DNA of 64,000 bases, from assembly GCF_031755915.1 (NCBI RefSeq), contig NC_083379.1, forward strand, positions 3,917,501 through 3,981,500, read 5' to 3'. Shown here piece by piece: positions 47,497 to 59,345 of the stretch; the first letter of the stretch is position 1; each line of letters begins with the position of its first letter. Under the pieces are notes generated by a model. The model did no database searches and was not told the origin of the DNA. It saw nothing but the letters and a program-made list of their open reading frames with translations. The position numbers and the translations under genes were made by a program. This DNA is from Ziziphus jujuba. Its lineage: Eukaryota; Streptophyta; Magnoliopsida; Rosales; Rhamnaceae.

Positions 47497-50400
47497 CAGA
47501 TGACTGAGCTGCTCTGATTTCTGCATTTCCAACATGTTCTTGCTTCTGTGACGAGCATAATGGGTCATCATTTTTATAGAATCTCAAAGATTGAATATCC
47601 TCCCTGTCACAGAAAATTAAGAAACAAGCTAACAAAATTTTCAAAAGGCAAAAAATCATTCTAGATAAATCAAAGTTCAGAATTGTTGCATGATATGTTT
47701 ATCATTCAAGACTTCATTTTTTGTTTTCTTTCATCTGCCGTGACCCAGATATTAGTCAATAGGTACACTTGAGAAAACCGAAGAGAAAGGAACAAGATCA
47801 AAGTGACTGAAGAAAGGAGAAAGGAGAAAGGCAAAATATGAATGTGAAAGTTAAATGTTTTTCTAGAGAACATACTAACAAAAGATAGACAAGTGAAATG
47901 AAACAAGTGCCTCAACCTTTTTCCTTAAACATCCCTGGCCTGACCTTAAACAATGTTGCAGGCAGAAGCATTTACATTTTACATAGGAAATGCTTAATAT
48001 TTAATTGATTAAAGACAAGCTTTGAAGAGTAAACATGAGAAAGATTAACCAAGTGAATTTCATGGATTTAATGCAGGCATCAAGCTCTCATAACTTTCAT
48101 GTATTATGATAAAACATAAGCTAATTATTATATTCAGTAAAAGCGATTACATAGAAGTAGTTCAACAGTCTAAAAAACAATCAAGGAATTCTGAAGAATA
48201 AAATAAAAACAATTTTGGAACTAATACAAAAGGAGAACTTACACAGAGGAAGGAAAGATAAGATAAGAAAGGACGACCGTCTCTCTCCTTTATCATAGTC
48301 AGCAGAGACTCTCCTATCTTCTCTTTTGGCTTTTGTTCGTCTCTTTGAGTCATGCATATATTCAAGGGGTAGTACAGTAAGTCACATTAAATTCCCACAC
48401 TCACAAAATTAGTCCCATTGAAGCAGTTTGTCGACTATGAAACCTTGTCCTATCCATTGGCAAATGACAAATGCTAAACAAGAGTCAATTTATTTAGTCC
48501 TCCATAGTCCCACATGCCAAACATGTCTTCCATGCTAAACATTCTTGAATCTTCACAACAAATTAAAAAAAGAAGAAAAAGATCAGAAAAGGAACTCTGT
48601 GCAAGACATCACCTTGTCTTCTGAAAAATCCTTTTCGTGTTCCTGTTATCTAAATAAGGCATCTCAGATTCTAACTTCATATCTTCAGGAGGGAACTCCA
48701 TTGATTTCTCTGCTGAATTTAAATCAAAATAGCTTCCACTGCCTATGTAAACAAGTTGATCCCTAGAGTAGATTGAAAAGGACATTCAAAATTATGAAAA
48801 TATTTGAAATCCGATCAAAGACTGCCAAGACCTCATAGACCTGAAGGTAACGATGGTGCGGCTTCTTCAATATATAGCCATTCTGTGATTGCTTTGATGA
48901 ATAGCCAGGTGGATCTTGGCCATGAAAATATTTCATGATTGACCATGTTCCCTACTAAATAATGCACTTGAGAGCAAATAATAAGCAATATCATCGTATC
49001 ATATGAGTTCCGATAATTATTTAGCTTAATTAAATTCTTACTTACTTCAATTTAGACACCCATATGTCGGTGTAAATACTGGTTAAGGGTATCTTCTGAA
49101 GAGAGAAAACAGAATCAAAAGACCTTGAAATCATGTTAAGTTACGACCCTTCCCAAAAACTTAAAATTGTTAAGATGTGGGGACAAACTATGTATCTCAA
49201 ACTGACACCTTAGATGGTAAATAATTTTTACACTTCCTGTCACATGGAGGCTGAACTTTAATAGAGCACAGAAATTGGGTCTTACACATGCATACCAATT
49301 GATTAATAAAAAATGGGGGTTAAAAAGATTCAATCAAGACCTGCCATATTAAGTTACTTCTCTTCCACAAGCGTTAAAAGTTGTTAGGATCTGGGTCCAA
49401 TAAATGTACATGAAGCTAACACTGCAGATTGTATGTAGCTTTAAAAGTAGGACTGTGAGATGAAATGAATCAATTCAATTTAACAGCATTTCAAACTATC
49501 AAAATCTAGAAAAGCATATGGCATATCAAATACACTTAAAGCTGTGGATATGTTGTGTGGCTACACATGCAAATATTATCTACATTGCTTACCTAATTAT
49601 TGATGTATACATAACTAGAGTACTTTAAGTCACAAATTGCAATATATGTTGAATGTCTTTATCTGCAACATCTAATGCCTGAGAACCTTAGATGACAACA
49701 CTATAGACGCTTTGCGAGTAAAAGTACTCATCTAGTTGTAAGAAGATTACATACAGAAGCAATTGTCCTTAGAGTGTAAGGTCCAGGAAATGTGTTTCCA
49801 GAACCGTGATTCTTGGTAAGGAGGCGACCTTGAACTTCTTCCCCACTGATCCCTCTTGCAATATTCCATAACCAAGTACTGCATTTATGTAAGATGTTGA
49901 AATCAATAACAAATCATGGTAGTTGTTAGATGAATATGAAAGAAAACTAACAGTTCCTACTTCCTACAATTGCTGGTGGCCCTTCTTCAGAAATTAATCC
50001 CCACTCAGAATTAAAAAAATCATAAAATTTCAACAAAGACAATGAGAAATTTTTGAAGATAAGAATATAAGTAACTAGCCACTAATAAGAACACAAACTA
50101 AAAAAAAAAAAAAATTCAAAATTTTAAGTTGGAAACAAACAGGACATATTAATTTGGAGGCAATCTCTGTGGTATATAATTTATGTTCTTTGGCAAGAAT
50201 TGAGATACAAGAAAACTAAAATCTTGCTTCTCAACCTTAACATTGTACAGGGAGAGCTCTTATTGGATATACATAACGATACAACACTAAAATTATGGAA
50301 GTTCAGAACATTGAAAGAAAATTTATTCATATGATAGATAAAAAGTTACCCAGTACTGAAAACATATAATTGTTGTACTTTTTCCAACCGTGATCACACC

Positions 50401-50760
50401 CAGGTCAGTTTGTAAGGAACTTCCAAGCTTTCCTCCAACTTGTTTCGTGAAATATAAAATGAAATTGCTTCATATTATATAAATTTCTCATACAAAATCC
50501 TCAAGTAACTTTCCATACAAGAATAAACTAATATACGTTTACAATTTAAGACCAAATTTTTCTGTAGTTTTCATCAAGCAATTTAGCGAAGTATGAAATG
50601 GGCATAGCAGTTCTCCTTAAACTTCTTACACCAAGCGAGGGAATAATTGTTCAAAAATGGAAGCTTACGTTTTCTTTCTTGGCAAGGAATGAAGCACTCC
50701 TTTCACAGGTGACAAGGGACCAACAGTTTGTTGTGCAGGTTTGTTCATGCTGCTCAACAT
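47497..50760 (-). pseudogene. Partial, broken duplicate of DNA polymerase eta
   Basis: Collinear with POLH but dead. Recognisable are counterparts of exon 15 (about 47606-47497; an inserted base shifts the frame into a stop), exon 12 (about 48740-48611; two bases lost), exon 11 (about 48950-48842; insertion), exon 8 (about 49884-49757), a truncated exon 7 (about 50450-50350) and part of exon 6 (about 50755-50665). Exons 1-5, 9, 10, 13, 14 and 16 are missing: deletions removed 13-14 and 9-10 as pairs with their introns, and everything before exon 6. No full catalytic centre could be made (the D18 and D120/E121 exons are gone). Confidence 0.9.
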
Positions 50761-51419
50761 TTAAACCAAGAAATTGTTGGTTTGACCTTAACATTTAAAC
50801 CATTGTGTTAAAAGCAATTTTTTTTCGTTAGAAGTAAAAGGCAAATTTTTGCAACGAAATTGATAAAAATGAATATAAATATGGTTTATAAATTATTTTC
50901 AATTTTATTGGTCATCACTGGTCAAAATGGCAATTTAAAACATAATTTGTTGCAATCACTTTCCTGCTTAAAACGCAGCTTTAGCAACAAAATTTTCTTG
51001 TCGTTTTTGGCACTTGCTCATAATGTTCAGCACATGGGAGGCACATTAACTCTCAACCGGTCCACCGTCAAAAAGAACTTCTAATTGTCCTAAATTAGGA
51101 CAAATTTGAAAATTGAAGATTTCAACTGAAATTTAAAAAAAAAAAAAAAAAAAAAACAAGACAAACGATTATTGTATTAATATAAGCAGTTCCACTTACC
51201 AGCAATTTTAGTTACACCATTGAAGATTTGTGGTCTAAACCATATAATTACCTGGTTATTTTATCTTACATAGTTACAAATAGAAAAGGGAAATAATTTT
51301 TTTCTTTTATCCATAATTCATGCTCAGTACAGGACTGCAAATGGACCTTTTATTAAATCGCATAGTTTAAATTCTATGTTTTAGACACACTTTATTGCAC
51401 AAATACTATATTGCACATT
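50761..51419. other. Spacer between POLH pseudogene and UGT copy 2
   Basis: Matches the POLH upstream flank (42300-42780) and then the UGT copy 1 downstream flank (45235-45308), which shows the deletion of POLH exons 1-5 and the absence of the Copia-like element. A poly-A run lies at 51136-51156. No gene. Confidence 0.7.
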
Positions 51420-52880
51420 TTAATTATCAGACATTAAATCCTTAACCAATGCTCCCAAAGACACAGACGAAGATCCGTTGTCCATCAGAGTCATTCTGCT
51501 TTTCTCTCTCATTTCTTTTACTTTTTCTCTCACTCTTTCATCATCCTTCATCAGCCGCTTGATTCCTCTCTCCACCTCCTCCGCTGGTATCAAATTATGT
51601 CGCCCCTCTCTGTAATCCAATCGAAGCTCCACTGCCAATCCCAATTCCTTGACCATTTCAAAAGCATTCAACTGTTGCTCTGCATAGATTGGCCACGTGG
51701 CAATTGGCACACCGTACCATAAACTTTCCAATATAGAGTTCCAACCGCAGTGCGACACGAACCCTCCGATCGCCTGGTGGGCCAGGATTGTCACCTGTGG
51801 GACCCATCCACACACCAAACCCATCCCAGCCGTTCGTTCTAGGAACCCATTTGGTAGTGCAGCTTCGCTCACATCCACGTAATCGCTCGGGAGATCCAGT
51901 TGTGTTTTGGGTGGCTCGCGCAACGACCACAAGAATCGGAACCCGGCCCGTTCAAGCCCAACCGCTATCTCCCTTACTTGTTTCCCACTAAGACTTCCCA
52001 TGCTGCCAAAGCACAAGAACACAACAGACGATTTCGGTTGACCGTCGAGCCACTTAGCCACAGTTTCGTAATGGGCTCGATCCGGATGCCATAGAGATGG
52101 CCCATTAAGGTCAATAACCGGACCAATTGGGTAAACTTTTGGTACACCACCCGAAGATAGGGAATCTATCGCATAGGATTCCAGCTCTCGGAACGTATTT
52201 ACAACAATACCCTTGGCTTCCATGTACCGTCTGCCATGGTGTACATACCAAGAGTACCCATCCTTTCCCTTTAACACCGTGTTTGGCAACAAATTTTTAG
52301 GCACCGGATTTCGAAAACTCCGAATGCTGAACTCGGTGTCGGAGTCCGAAAACCCAGTGACGAGTTTGGGATCGAGATCCGGAAGGTCAATCATGAAGCC
52401 GAAGAAAGACGCCGGAGACTGGAAGAAAAGGTAGCAAGGAACACCCAACTCGTTGGCGACATCGATCATGGGGGTGCAGAACATGTCGACGAACAAGGCG
52501 GCGACTCGGGAGGGTGACTTGGGGGAGGAGTGAGTTCCGATGAGGTTGGCGATTGCGTTCTTGACTTGGGGCTTGTGGTTGTTGATGAGAAGAGACACGT
52601 AGCCTAAGGAAGAGTAGAATTGATCGGGTGAGGGAGGGTATACAGGGGGGAGGTGGATGAATCGGATATTTGGAGCGGTGGCAGAGATTGATTGGGAATA
52701 AATGTTGACGATGGGCCTATGGTCCTCGTTTATGAGAAGAATGGTGGCAGAGAATTGAGGGTGATGGTTAAGCAGGTGACGAGCGAACTCAACTGTTGGG
52801 ACCAAGTTTCCGATTGCAGGGGTGGAGAGAAAGACCAGTTGTAGCTGATCAGTATGATGATGGGAATGATTTGTGGTCAT
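51420..52880 (-). CDS. UDP-glycosyltransferase, UGT71-like (copy 2)
   Basis: Intronless 486-aa paralogue of the UGT at 45.3-46.8 kb, nearly identical over most of its length. The PSPG box spans W359 to Q402 with HCGWNS and the terminal Gln. The dyad Asp (D132 in LFVDMFC) is present. The catalytic-His position is again Asn25 (PAIGNL, codon AAC). Differences from copy 1 concentrate in the acceptor-binding half (for example residues 65-125 and the segment after FRNP, about 192-200) and in the linker before FLERT, where two residues are missing. This is compatible with a changed acceptor range. No stop or frameshift. It is likely expressed from its own upstream region, part of which is now separated by a LINE insertion. 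Confidence 0.95.
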   Translation of the reverse strand: MTTNHSHHHTDQLQLVFLSTPAIGNLVPTVEFARHLLNHHPQFSATILLINEDHRPIVNIYSQSISATAPNIRFIHLPPVYPPSPDQFYSSLGYVSLLINNHKPQVKNAIANLIGTHSSPKSPSRVAALFVDMFCTPMIDVANELGVPCYLFFQSPASFFGFMIDLPDLDPKLVTGFSDSDTEFSIRSFRNPVPKNLLPNTVLKGKDGYSWYVHHGRRYMEAKGIVVNTFRELESYAIDSLSSGGVPKVYPIGPVIDLNGPSLWHPDRAHYETVAKWLDGQPKSSVVFLCFGSMGSLSGKQVREIAVGLERAGFRFLWSLREPPKTQLDLPSDYVDVSEAALPNGFLERTAGMGLVCGWVPQVTILAHQAIGGFVSHCGWNSILESLWYGVPIATWPIYAEQQLNAFEMVKELGLAVELRLDYREGRHNLIPAEEVERGIKRLMKDDERVREKVKEMREKSRMTLMDNGSSSVSLGALVKDLMSDN

Positions 52881-53316
52881 GATTGGGGATTGGGAGGTTT
52901 CCGCTTTTCTTAATTTTTAGGTTGAGTGGCTTCGGAGACTATAAAACTCTATGTGGATTATGTGTATGCAAAGAGACACATTTATACATAAAACATAGAA
53001 ATTATTCAACGTATCCAAAGCGTACAAGTCTAAATGACCAAAAACACGAAGAATAAAACAAAACAAAAAACTAGGCTGCAATTCTAGTGAAGATAATTTA
53101 CGCCAAAAACAAAAAAAGTTCTGGTCATGATATTTAAAATATTCAAAAGAGGCTTTCTTTTTTTTTTCTTTTTTTTTTTTTTTGGGGTAATAAATTAAAT
53201 TTTCAAAAGATGTTATTTTAGTGGGACGGAAAAAAATATTTCAAAAAATATTACTTTTTCATCTCACTATGACAATATATAATTTATGACATATGAAACG
53301 TGCAAAGGGACGATTT

Positions 53317-53980
53317 TTTTTTTTTATTATTTGTCAAGGAAATAAATTTATTAAAACAGAAAATCGGTAAATAACAAACCTAGTAGGTCCCGTTGGTTCA
53401 GATGTCCCAATTTAAAGGTTAAAAAAAAAAAAAAAAAAAAATAGAGCCTTTAAGGGCGGCCTTTGCAACCCAGTGTGCTACTTTATTACATGAACGAGGA
53501 ATAAAAGTATAAGCTACAGCTAACAAACTCATTCTTTAAGACATTAAATATCCCTGAAAATAGCTTCAATACGCCAATGACTTGCTGAACCGTTGCTCTA
53601 TCAAATCATTGACCACCACAAGGCACAATCAGTACTCCCCCCATCGATTTTTTATTAAAAGCACCGTCCCAGTTAGCCTTGATGAAACCCATCGGAGGTG
53701 GCGACCACGCCACAGTTTTGACCGCTAGAATCGGGAGGTTTAATACCCAAAGAAGCAGTTGCAGACCTCTCTGTCGAGTATAATTATTAATAAACTCAAA
53801 ATTTGCGTTATCTGCCAATCTGATACCAAGTTGAGGATCAAAAGAAACTCCTTTGTGGACATATTTGTCCCTCAACTTCCAAATAAACCAGCAAGTATAA
53901 CAAAACAAACCGGTTCTCCTATCCTCATCTTTATTCTTGTTAAGCTGAATCAAAATATCTTGAAACCATTGCAAGAAATG
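53317..53980 (-). mobile_element. 5'-truncated LINE fragment with RNase H-like domain
   Basis: On the minus strand a frame (53974-53606) ends in a plant LINE-type RNase H start: W-SPPPMGFIKANWDGA with the first catalytic Asp in DGA. After a stop the homology resumes in another frame near 53520-53440 (FIPRSCNKVAHWVAKAAL). A T-run at 53317-53330 on the plus strand is the poly-A tail of a minus-strand insertion. Sequence on both sides matches the uninterrupted flank of UGT copy 1, so the fragment is an insertion of about 660 bases. Only the 3' end of a LINE is present; it is immobile. Confidence 0.75.
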
Positions 53981-54180
53981 GAAATTTTATGGCTTAACAT
54001 ATAAAGGAAAATGAAGTAAAATAATAATATATATATATATATATAATGGAAATTTTTTTACCGATTGACAAATTCAAATTTTAAATTTAAATATTACATT
54101 TGGTAAAACATGCTAACTTCTATACTCTGTAGTATGTTTTAAGTCCTGTTGCCTCTTGCTTCATCGCTCTACCGAAGCCT

Positions 54181-55847
54181 TTTCCATTAGATTGGCAAAA
54201 AAGGTAGATTGGCAAATTCTTATTGTAATATTTTTCGTTCTACGACTTTTTTCTATAATTAGCAGCTTCACTTTTCAAACTTACATGTCATTTTTATTAA
54301 AATTTACACTGCATATTTCTTAAAGCCTAAGGATTAAGGTTCAAATTCACCCAAAAAAAAAAAAAAAAAAAAAAAAGGGATTGAGGTTCAACTTCAATTT
54401 TGTTTGGTCGGTTTTTTGGGTTATTTTCTCAAGTTAAACTGAACCAAATAATGAAAGAAAATTACATCAAACCAATCCATCCCATTTGATTCAATTTGAT
54501 CGGGCTGAATATTTATATATATATATATATATATAATTTTTAATAATATGTTATTTAAATATTATTATTTTTTAATTATTAATATATTTAATTAACTAAT
54601 TCAAAAATATAAAATATTAAAATATAATTAATTATAATAAAAAAATAAAAATATTTATATAATGTATATGTTCACCTCAATTCGGTTTTTAGTTTGATTC
54701 GGTCGTTTGTGTGGACTTTGGACTTTTACTTCATTTTACAAATTGCAAATCATTGAATAACATAGGAACTTTCAGACAAAAGTATATATTCGTATACATC
54801 CATATAAAATTAAACCCCCCCACCACCCTCCCCCCCAAGTGGTGGATTCGGTATAGGTTGGTTCAGTTTTATGAAATTTTTTAAACTGAACTGATCAATT
54901 TGATTTGGATTGAATACATAATCGAACCGAATTGAATCCCATATACAATCCGAAAACCGACCGAATCAACTATACTTAGTCGGTTTGGACCGGTTTGGTC
55001 CTCGTGTTGGGCCTCGGCCCAAATTGTATATATATTTCAAATTAATTATCTTTTTGGATCAAAATTATATAAAAAAAATTTTAGACTTTTTTAATCATCA
55101 ATCTATATTTTGAATTAGGTATCTTTCTCAAGTTATTCTCTAAATTAAATAATTTTAACATACATCCACCTAAACAAAAATACCAAATAAATTAACTATT
55201 AAGCATCAAACATATTAGATAATACAATATAAAATCATACAACTCCAATACAAATCTACAACTACTACCACCTAATTATATATTATACATCAACAAATAA
55301 ATTCTATAATAAGTTTACAACCATTATTAGTTACAAAATAAAATATAACCCATATTTAAAATCCTAAATTTCAAAATAAACTTATAATTAAATAAACTAA
55401 TAATCTATAAAAATGAAAATTATTTTAAATATTGTTTTCTTCCACATTCTCCATTCCATGAAAAGCCACCAGCAGCAACCACAAGCTTAATCTCACAATA
55501 TGCCATGCAAAGCTCACTATCTCAATAAGCCAAATTACATTCATCCTTCAATAAACATTAAAATTACAAATAAACATTAAACATTAAATGTAATAAATTA
55601 GCAATCAATAAACATTAAGTGTATTACTAAAATATTATCTAACTTAAAAAATAATTGATGATTTGGAATTAACAACAAACTTATCAAGCAATCATAGATC
55701 AATTAGGTGAAGGTAAATTTTGTTTTGTAACCCAAGATGCTCCTAAACAAATTAAAATATGATATTAAATTAATTAATAAGTTAAAAAGAAGTTGTAAAT
55801 ATTACTAAAAATTTTAAAAAGCTCTAAAATAGATAATAAAAATAAAA
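54181..55847. other. AT-rich region with presumed left end of the hAT element
   Basis: Contains a poly-A run (54353-54376), a TA array (54508-54533) and, from about 54400 to 55010, many short TTCGGT/ACCGAA and CGGTTTGG motifs of the kind that crowd subterminal regions of plant hAT elements. A possible terminus lies near 54838 (GTGGTGGATTCGGTA). From 55020 to 55847 it is plain AT-rich. No gene. Confidence 0.4.
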
Positions 55848-57990
55848 TTACAAATAATAATAATAAAAAATTTTACCTGATTCAATAGAATCATAATATG
55901 CAACATCTTCAATTGGTACTTCAACTCTATAATCATACGTCATAGGCTTTGATTGCAACCAATTTTGAGAATAAATCAAAGCCTCCACCATTTTTGGACC
56001 CAATAAACTTCGGAATGCATCAAGAATATACCCTCTGGTACTAAAATCATATTCGGATGCTACTGTAGAAACTGGAATAGCGTATACATCTCTTGCAATT
56101 TGAGATAAAATTCGATAATTTGTCCAATTATTTTTCCACCAAGCAAAAATATCAAATTTCTCACTCTCCACATCCTCACATGGATCAAACAAAAACTTAT
56201 CAACCTCATTCTTTATTTCTAATACATTTTTCTCCATTTTCTTTTTTTTTTAAATTATGATTCTTTCAAACGCCGACGATCATCTATACTTCCATCATCA
56301 TCCCACTTTGTTGTGCATGCACTGATTGATTATCATTGGAATTTGACACTTTAGAACTCTCATTCATAGAATCAATTTCCTTATAGAAGTTGTAAAGGTT
56401 AACTAAAGTATCTTTTACATCCCTACTCAAAGATTCAACCATACCACTTTCATAAGCATCCTCAAAAAGATATAATACATATTCTAGCTTATATCGTGGA
56501 TCAAGCACAACGTTAATAAGCAACAACTTGTTGACATTTCCAAGTGAACCCCAATATTTCTCAAACTTTATCAACATTTTCTATGCCATATCGGTCATCA
56601 AATGGTTTTGATTATTACCCCGTTCAACAAGTGAATTATACATCAAACTCAATTAATGAAAACATATATTAGAAGTAACAGTCAAAGACGTACTAAATTT
56701 TAAAGTAACCTCATAAAAAGTATCAAGAAATTTCACAAAAACCCTTACACTATCCCAATCTTTAATTTGAGGTGGTCTGGCTCTCTTCCTTCCTACTTCA
56801 TTCTCCTCAAAATATTCAAGATAATGTTCATCATCATCTATCATCCTATCAAAAGCTTTTTGATACTTCAAAGTCAAGTTCAACATCAAATAGGTGGAAT
56901 TCAACCTAGTAGACACATTTCTTTATATTCAATTTTCTCCTTCTCTACACATTTTTTAAATTTGTTTAACCTTGAAGGATATGATCGAACATATCTAATA
57001 GCATTACGAATTCTAGCAATATTATCACGGATTTTCCTTAATCCAAATGTCACAATTAAATTCACAATATATGCAGCACAATGAACATGCAAAAACTCAC
57101 CATCCAAAACATTTCCTTTCCATTAATTTATTTTTTCTTTTCAAAAAATTAATAGCTACATCATTTGAAGAAGCATTATCAACTGTTATTGTGAAAACCC
57201 TTTCAATACCCCATTCAATCAAACACTTTTCTATAACCTTACTAATTGTCTTACCCTTATGATTTTGTACAATACAAAAATTTATAATTCTCTTATATAA
57301 CTTCCAATCATCATCAATGAAATGACCAGTAAGAATCATGTAATTGTTATTTTGAATGAAAGTCCATGTGTCTGTCGTAAGACAAACCTTTTGCTTCCTC
57401 AATGAAAACACACTCTTCAAAATTTTTTTCTCATCTAAGTACAATTGAAACACATATCTAGAAATTGTTCTACGAGATGGCGGTTCATACTTAGGGTTCG
57501 AAGTATTACAAAACTTTCTAAACCCTTCCCCTTCAATGTGGCTAAATGGCAACTCATCTATGATGATCATTTATGCACATGCAAGCCTACCTGCCTCTTT
57601 ACTAAATGTTGTACTCATAGACACCAAATTGCAACTACCACTTTCAAATGAAAAAACTTGTTGCTTTTTATCCTCCATCCTATTAGGGTATTTTTTGCAT
57701 TAATTCATCAAATGGTTTCGCAATGTACTAGTTCCACACCTTTTGGTATTACATGCATAATCTACCCCACAATGTCTACATTTGCACCTAGGATTATTTG
57801 GATCATTATCTGGAATTTTTTCAAAATGTTCCCAAACCCAAGATGGAGCCCTAGAAGGTTTTCTCTTTTATATTTTATAAGGTTTATCCGACTATGAAGG
57901 TTGAGACTCAGTTTTATCTAATTCATTTAAATACTCTTCCAATTCATTAATATCATACAAATCATTATGGTCCTTATCCATCTAGAACCT
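55848..57990 (-). mobile_element. Decayed hAT-family transposase (BED finger, dimerisation domain)
   Basis: Minus-strand remains of a RICESLEEPER/DAYSLEEPER-like hAT transposase, in order. There is a BED zinc finger (about 57,860-57,690; CKCRHCG then LRNHLMN) with an in-frame TAA at 57702-57700 just before its next Cys. A second TAA at 57573-57571 precedes IIIDELPF. The catalytic region with CLTTDTWT and TVDNASSND follows (57,570-57,097). A frameshift leads to the HCAAYIVNL region (57,107-56,901), then STRLNSTYLML (56,916-56,653), and the dimerisation domain lies at 56,237-55,848 (FDIFAWWKNN, SEYDFSTRG). At least four interruptions make it non-functional. Pieces still read cleanly, so decay is moderate. 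Confidence 0.85.
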
Positions 57991-59005
57991 ATTAAAAACA
58001 AAATAAACCTGTTGAAAAACATAAATACAAAAAAAAAAAAAAAAAGCAGCATAATCAAATTTCATGCACAACTCCATATATAAACTATAAAAATGTCACA
58101 AATAGATTTTCATAACAACTTCATAGCATAAGTCATATATCACTTCACAATCTCCAAACTTCATAGCAAATAATTTCACAACCTAGGCTTCACTACATTT
58201 TCCAAAAGTAATTTTTAACCTTCCCACATGCAAAAATAATGAGAAAAAGGCTAAGTAACTTACCTCCAAATAATAGACAATCACAAAATTGTGTGTGATT
58301 TTGAAATTAAACGAAGAAAAGGAACTCTATTCGATTTACTCAATTCAGGCAGGCTGTTTGATTTTATCTACAAAATAGGAAAAAATATATATATATATAT
58401 ATATTAGACCACAAAGCCCCCAAAAAAAAAAAATTGCAATACTGATTAGAAAAAATAGAAAAAAAAAATTTGCTATACCCTTCTTCCATCCAAACTCCTG
58501 GTGTCAAGATTGATTAGAAAAAACAGAATTCCATAGTTTCCATGTATAATATTTTATGTATTTAAAATAGCATAGATTCTTTAATAAATTTCAAAATTAC
58601 AAGAAAAAAATGGCAAGTAAGCATACCATGTGGCAAAGCAAATAGCAAAGTAAACAGATAGGCAACAACAAATTAAGCAATCTCACATGGGGAAACATGA
58701 AATTCAGAAAGGCAAAAAAAAAAAAAGAAAAAAAGGAGGTGCAAACTCATCGACCTTGTTATGTAGTAAAGGTGGACCGAAAGTAACAACATTGGCAAAG
58801 AAGGAAAAAAATTATCCAAAGCAACTTTGCACATCCACTCTCTTGTTGATTTGGTTCCAAATGCTTAGATTCGTAACAAGTAACTTATTTAAAAATTTAA
58901 CACAAACAAACTATATTAAGATTACATTTGAAAAAACTGCTGTCTTGTTTTTGCACAACCTAAGAAAATTGATGAAAAGACTACAAAAACTAAAAAACAA
59001 TTGAC
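57991..59005. other. 5' side of the hAT transposase
   Basis: AT-rich sequence between the transposase remnant and the GC-rich tandem repeat, probably inside the same element (leader or intron). It contains poly-A runs (58028-58045, 58718-58736) and a TA array (58388-58403). No gene is supported. Confidence 0.45.
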
Positions 59006-59345
59006 AGGTTACCTGTAGGTGGTGGTGATTAGTGAGGGAGCAACAAGTGGACTGGGTGCGATGAGGTTGTTCAGGTGGTGGCGTGGCTTGAGAGTTCAAC
59101 CGTGGAGTGGTGGATGGCTGGTGGCTGCTGTTACATCTAGGGAAAGAACAATCAAACACATCCAGGGAACGAAAAAAAAAAAAAAAACAATTCAAATTTA
59201 ACAGAAACAAAGCTTGAGCTACCTGCAAGTGGTGGCAATCGGCGAGGGAGCGACAAGTGAACTAGGTCCGATGTGGTTGTTCAAGTGGTGGCATTGCTTG
59301 GGAGTTCAATCGTGTGGGGTGGTGGTTGTTGCCTGCTAGGGTTTC
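59006..59345. repeat. GC-richer two-unit tandem repeat upstream of the hAT transposase
   Basis: Unit 1 (about 59006-59150) and unit 2 (about 59218-59345) share, in order, GGTTACCTG/GCTACCTG, GTGGTGG, GAGGGAGC, ACAAGTG, GATG-GGTTGTTCA, GTGGTGGC, GAGTTCAA and GGGGTGGTGG-like DNA. They are far less AT-rich than the surroundings. Position suggests promoter or leader of the transposase, which is on the minus strand. Confidence 0.8.

Larger units (their letters stand above)
35478..54180. repeat. Tandem segmental duplication (POLH 3' part plus UGT)
   Basis: Unit A (about 35478-47240) and unit B (about 47471-54180) are collinear direct copies. Matching blocks are 35478-36000 with 47471-47935, 36695-38170 with 47955-49440, 38785-40110 with 49450-50755, 42300-42780 with 50800-51290, 45235-47100 with 51330-53310, and 47090-47235 with 53985-54180. 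Unit B lacks parts of POLH, and unit A carries an extra Copia-like insertion. The left border falls in POLH intron 15, so the last POLH exon was not copied. Confidence 0.88.
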
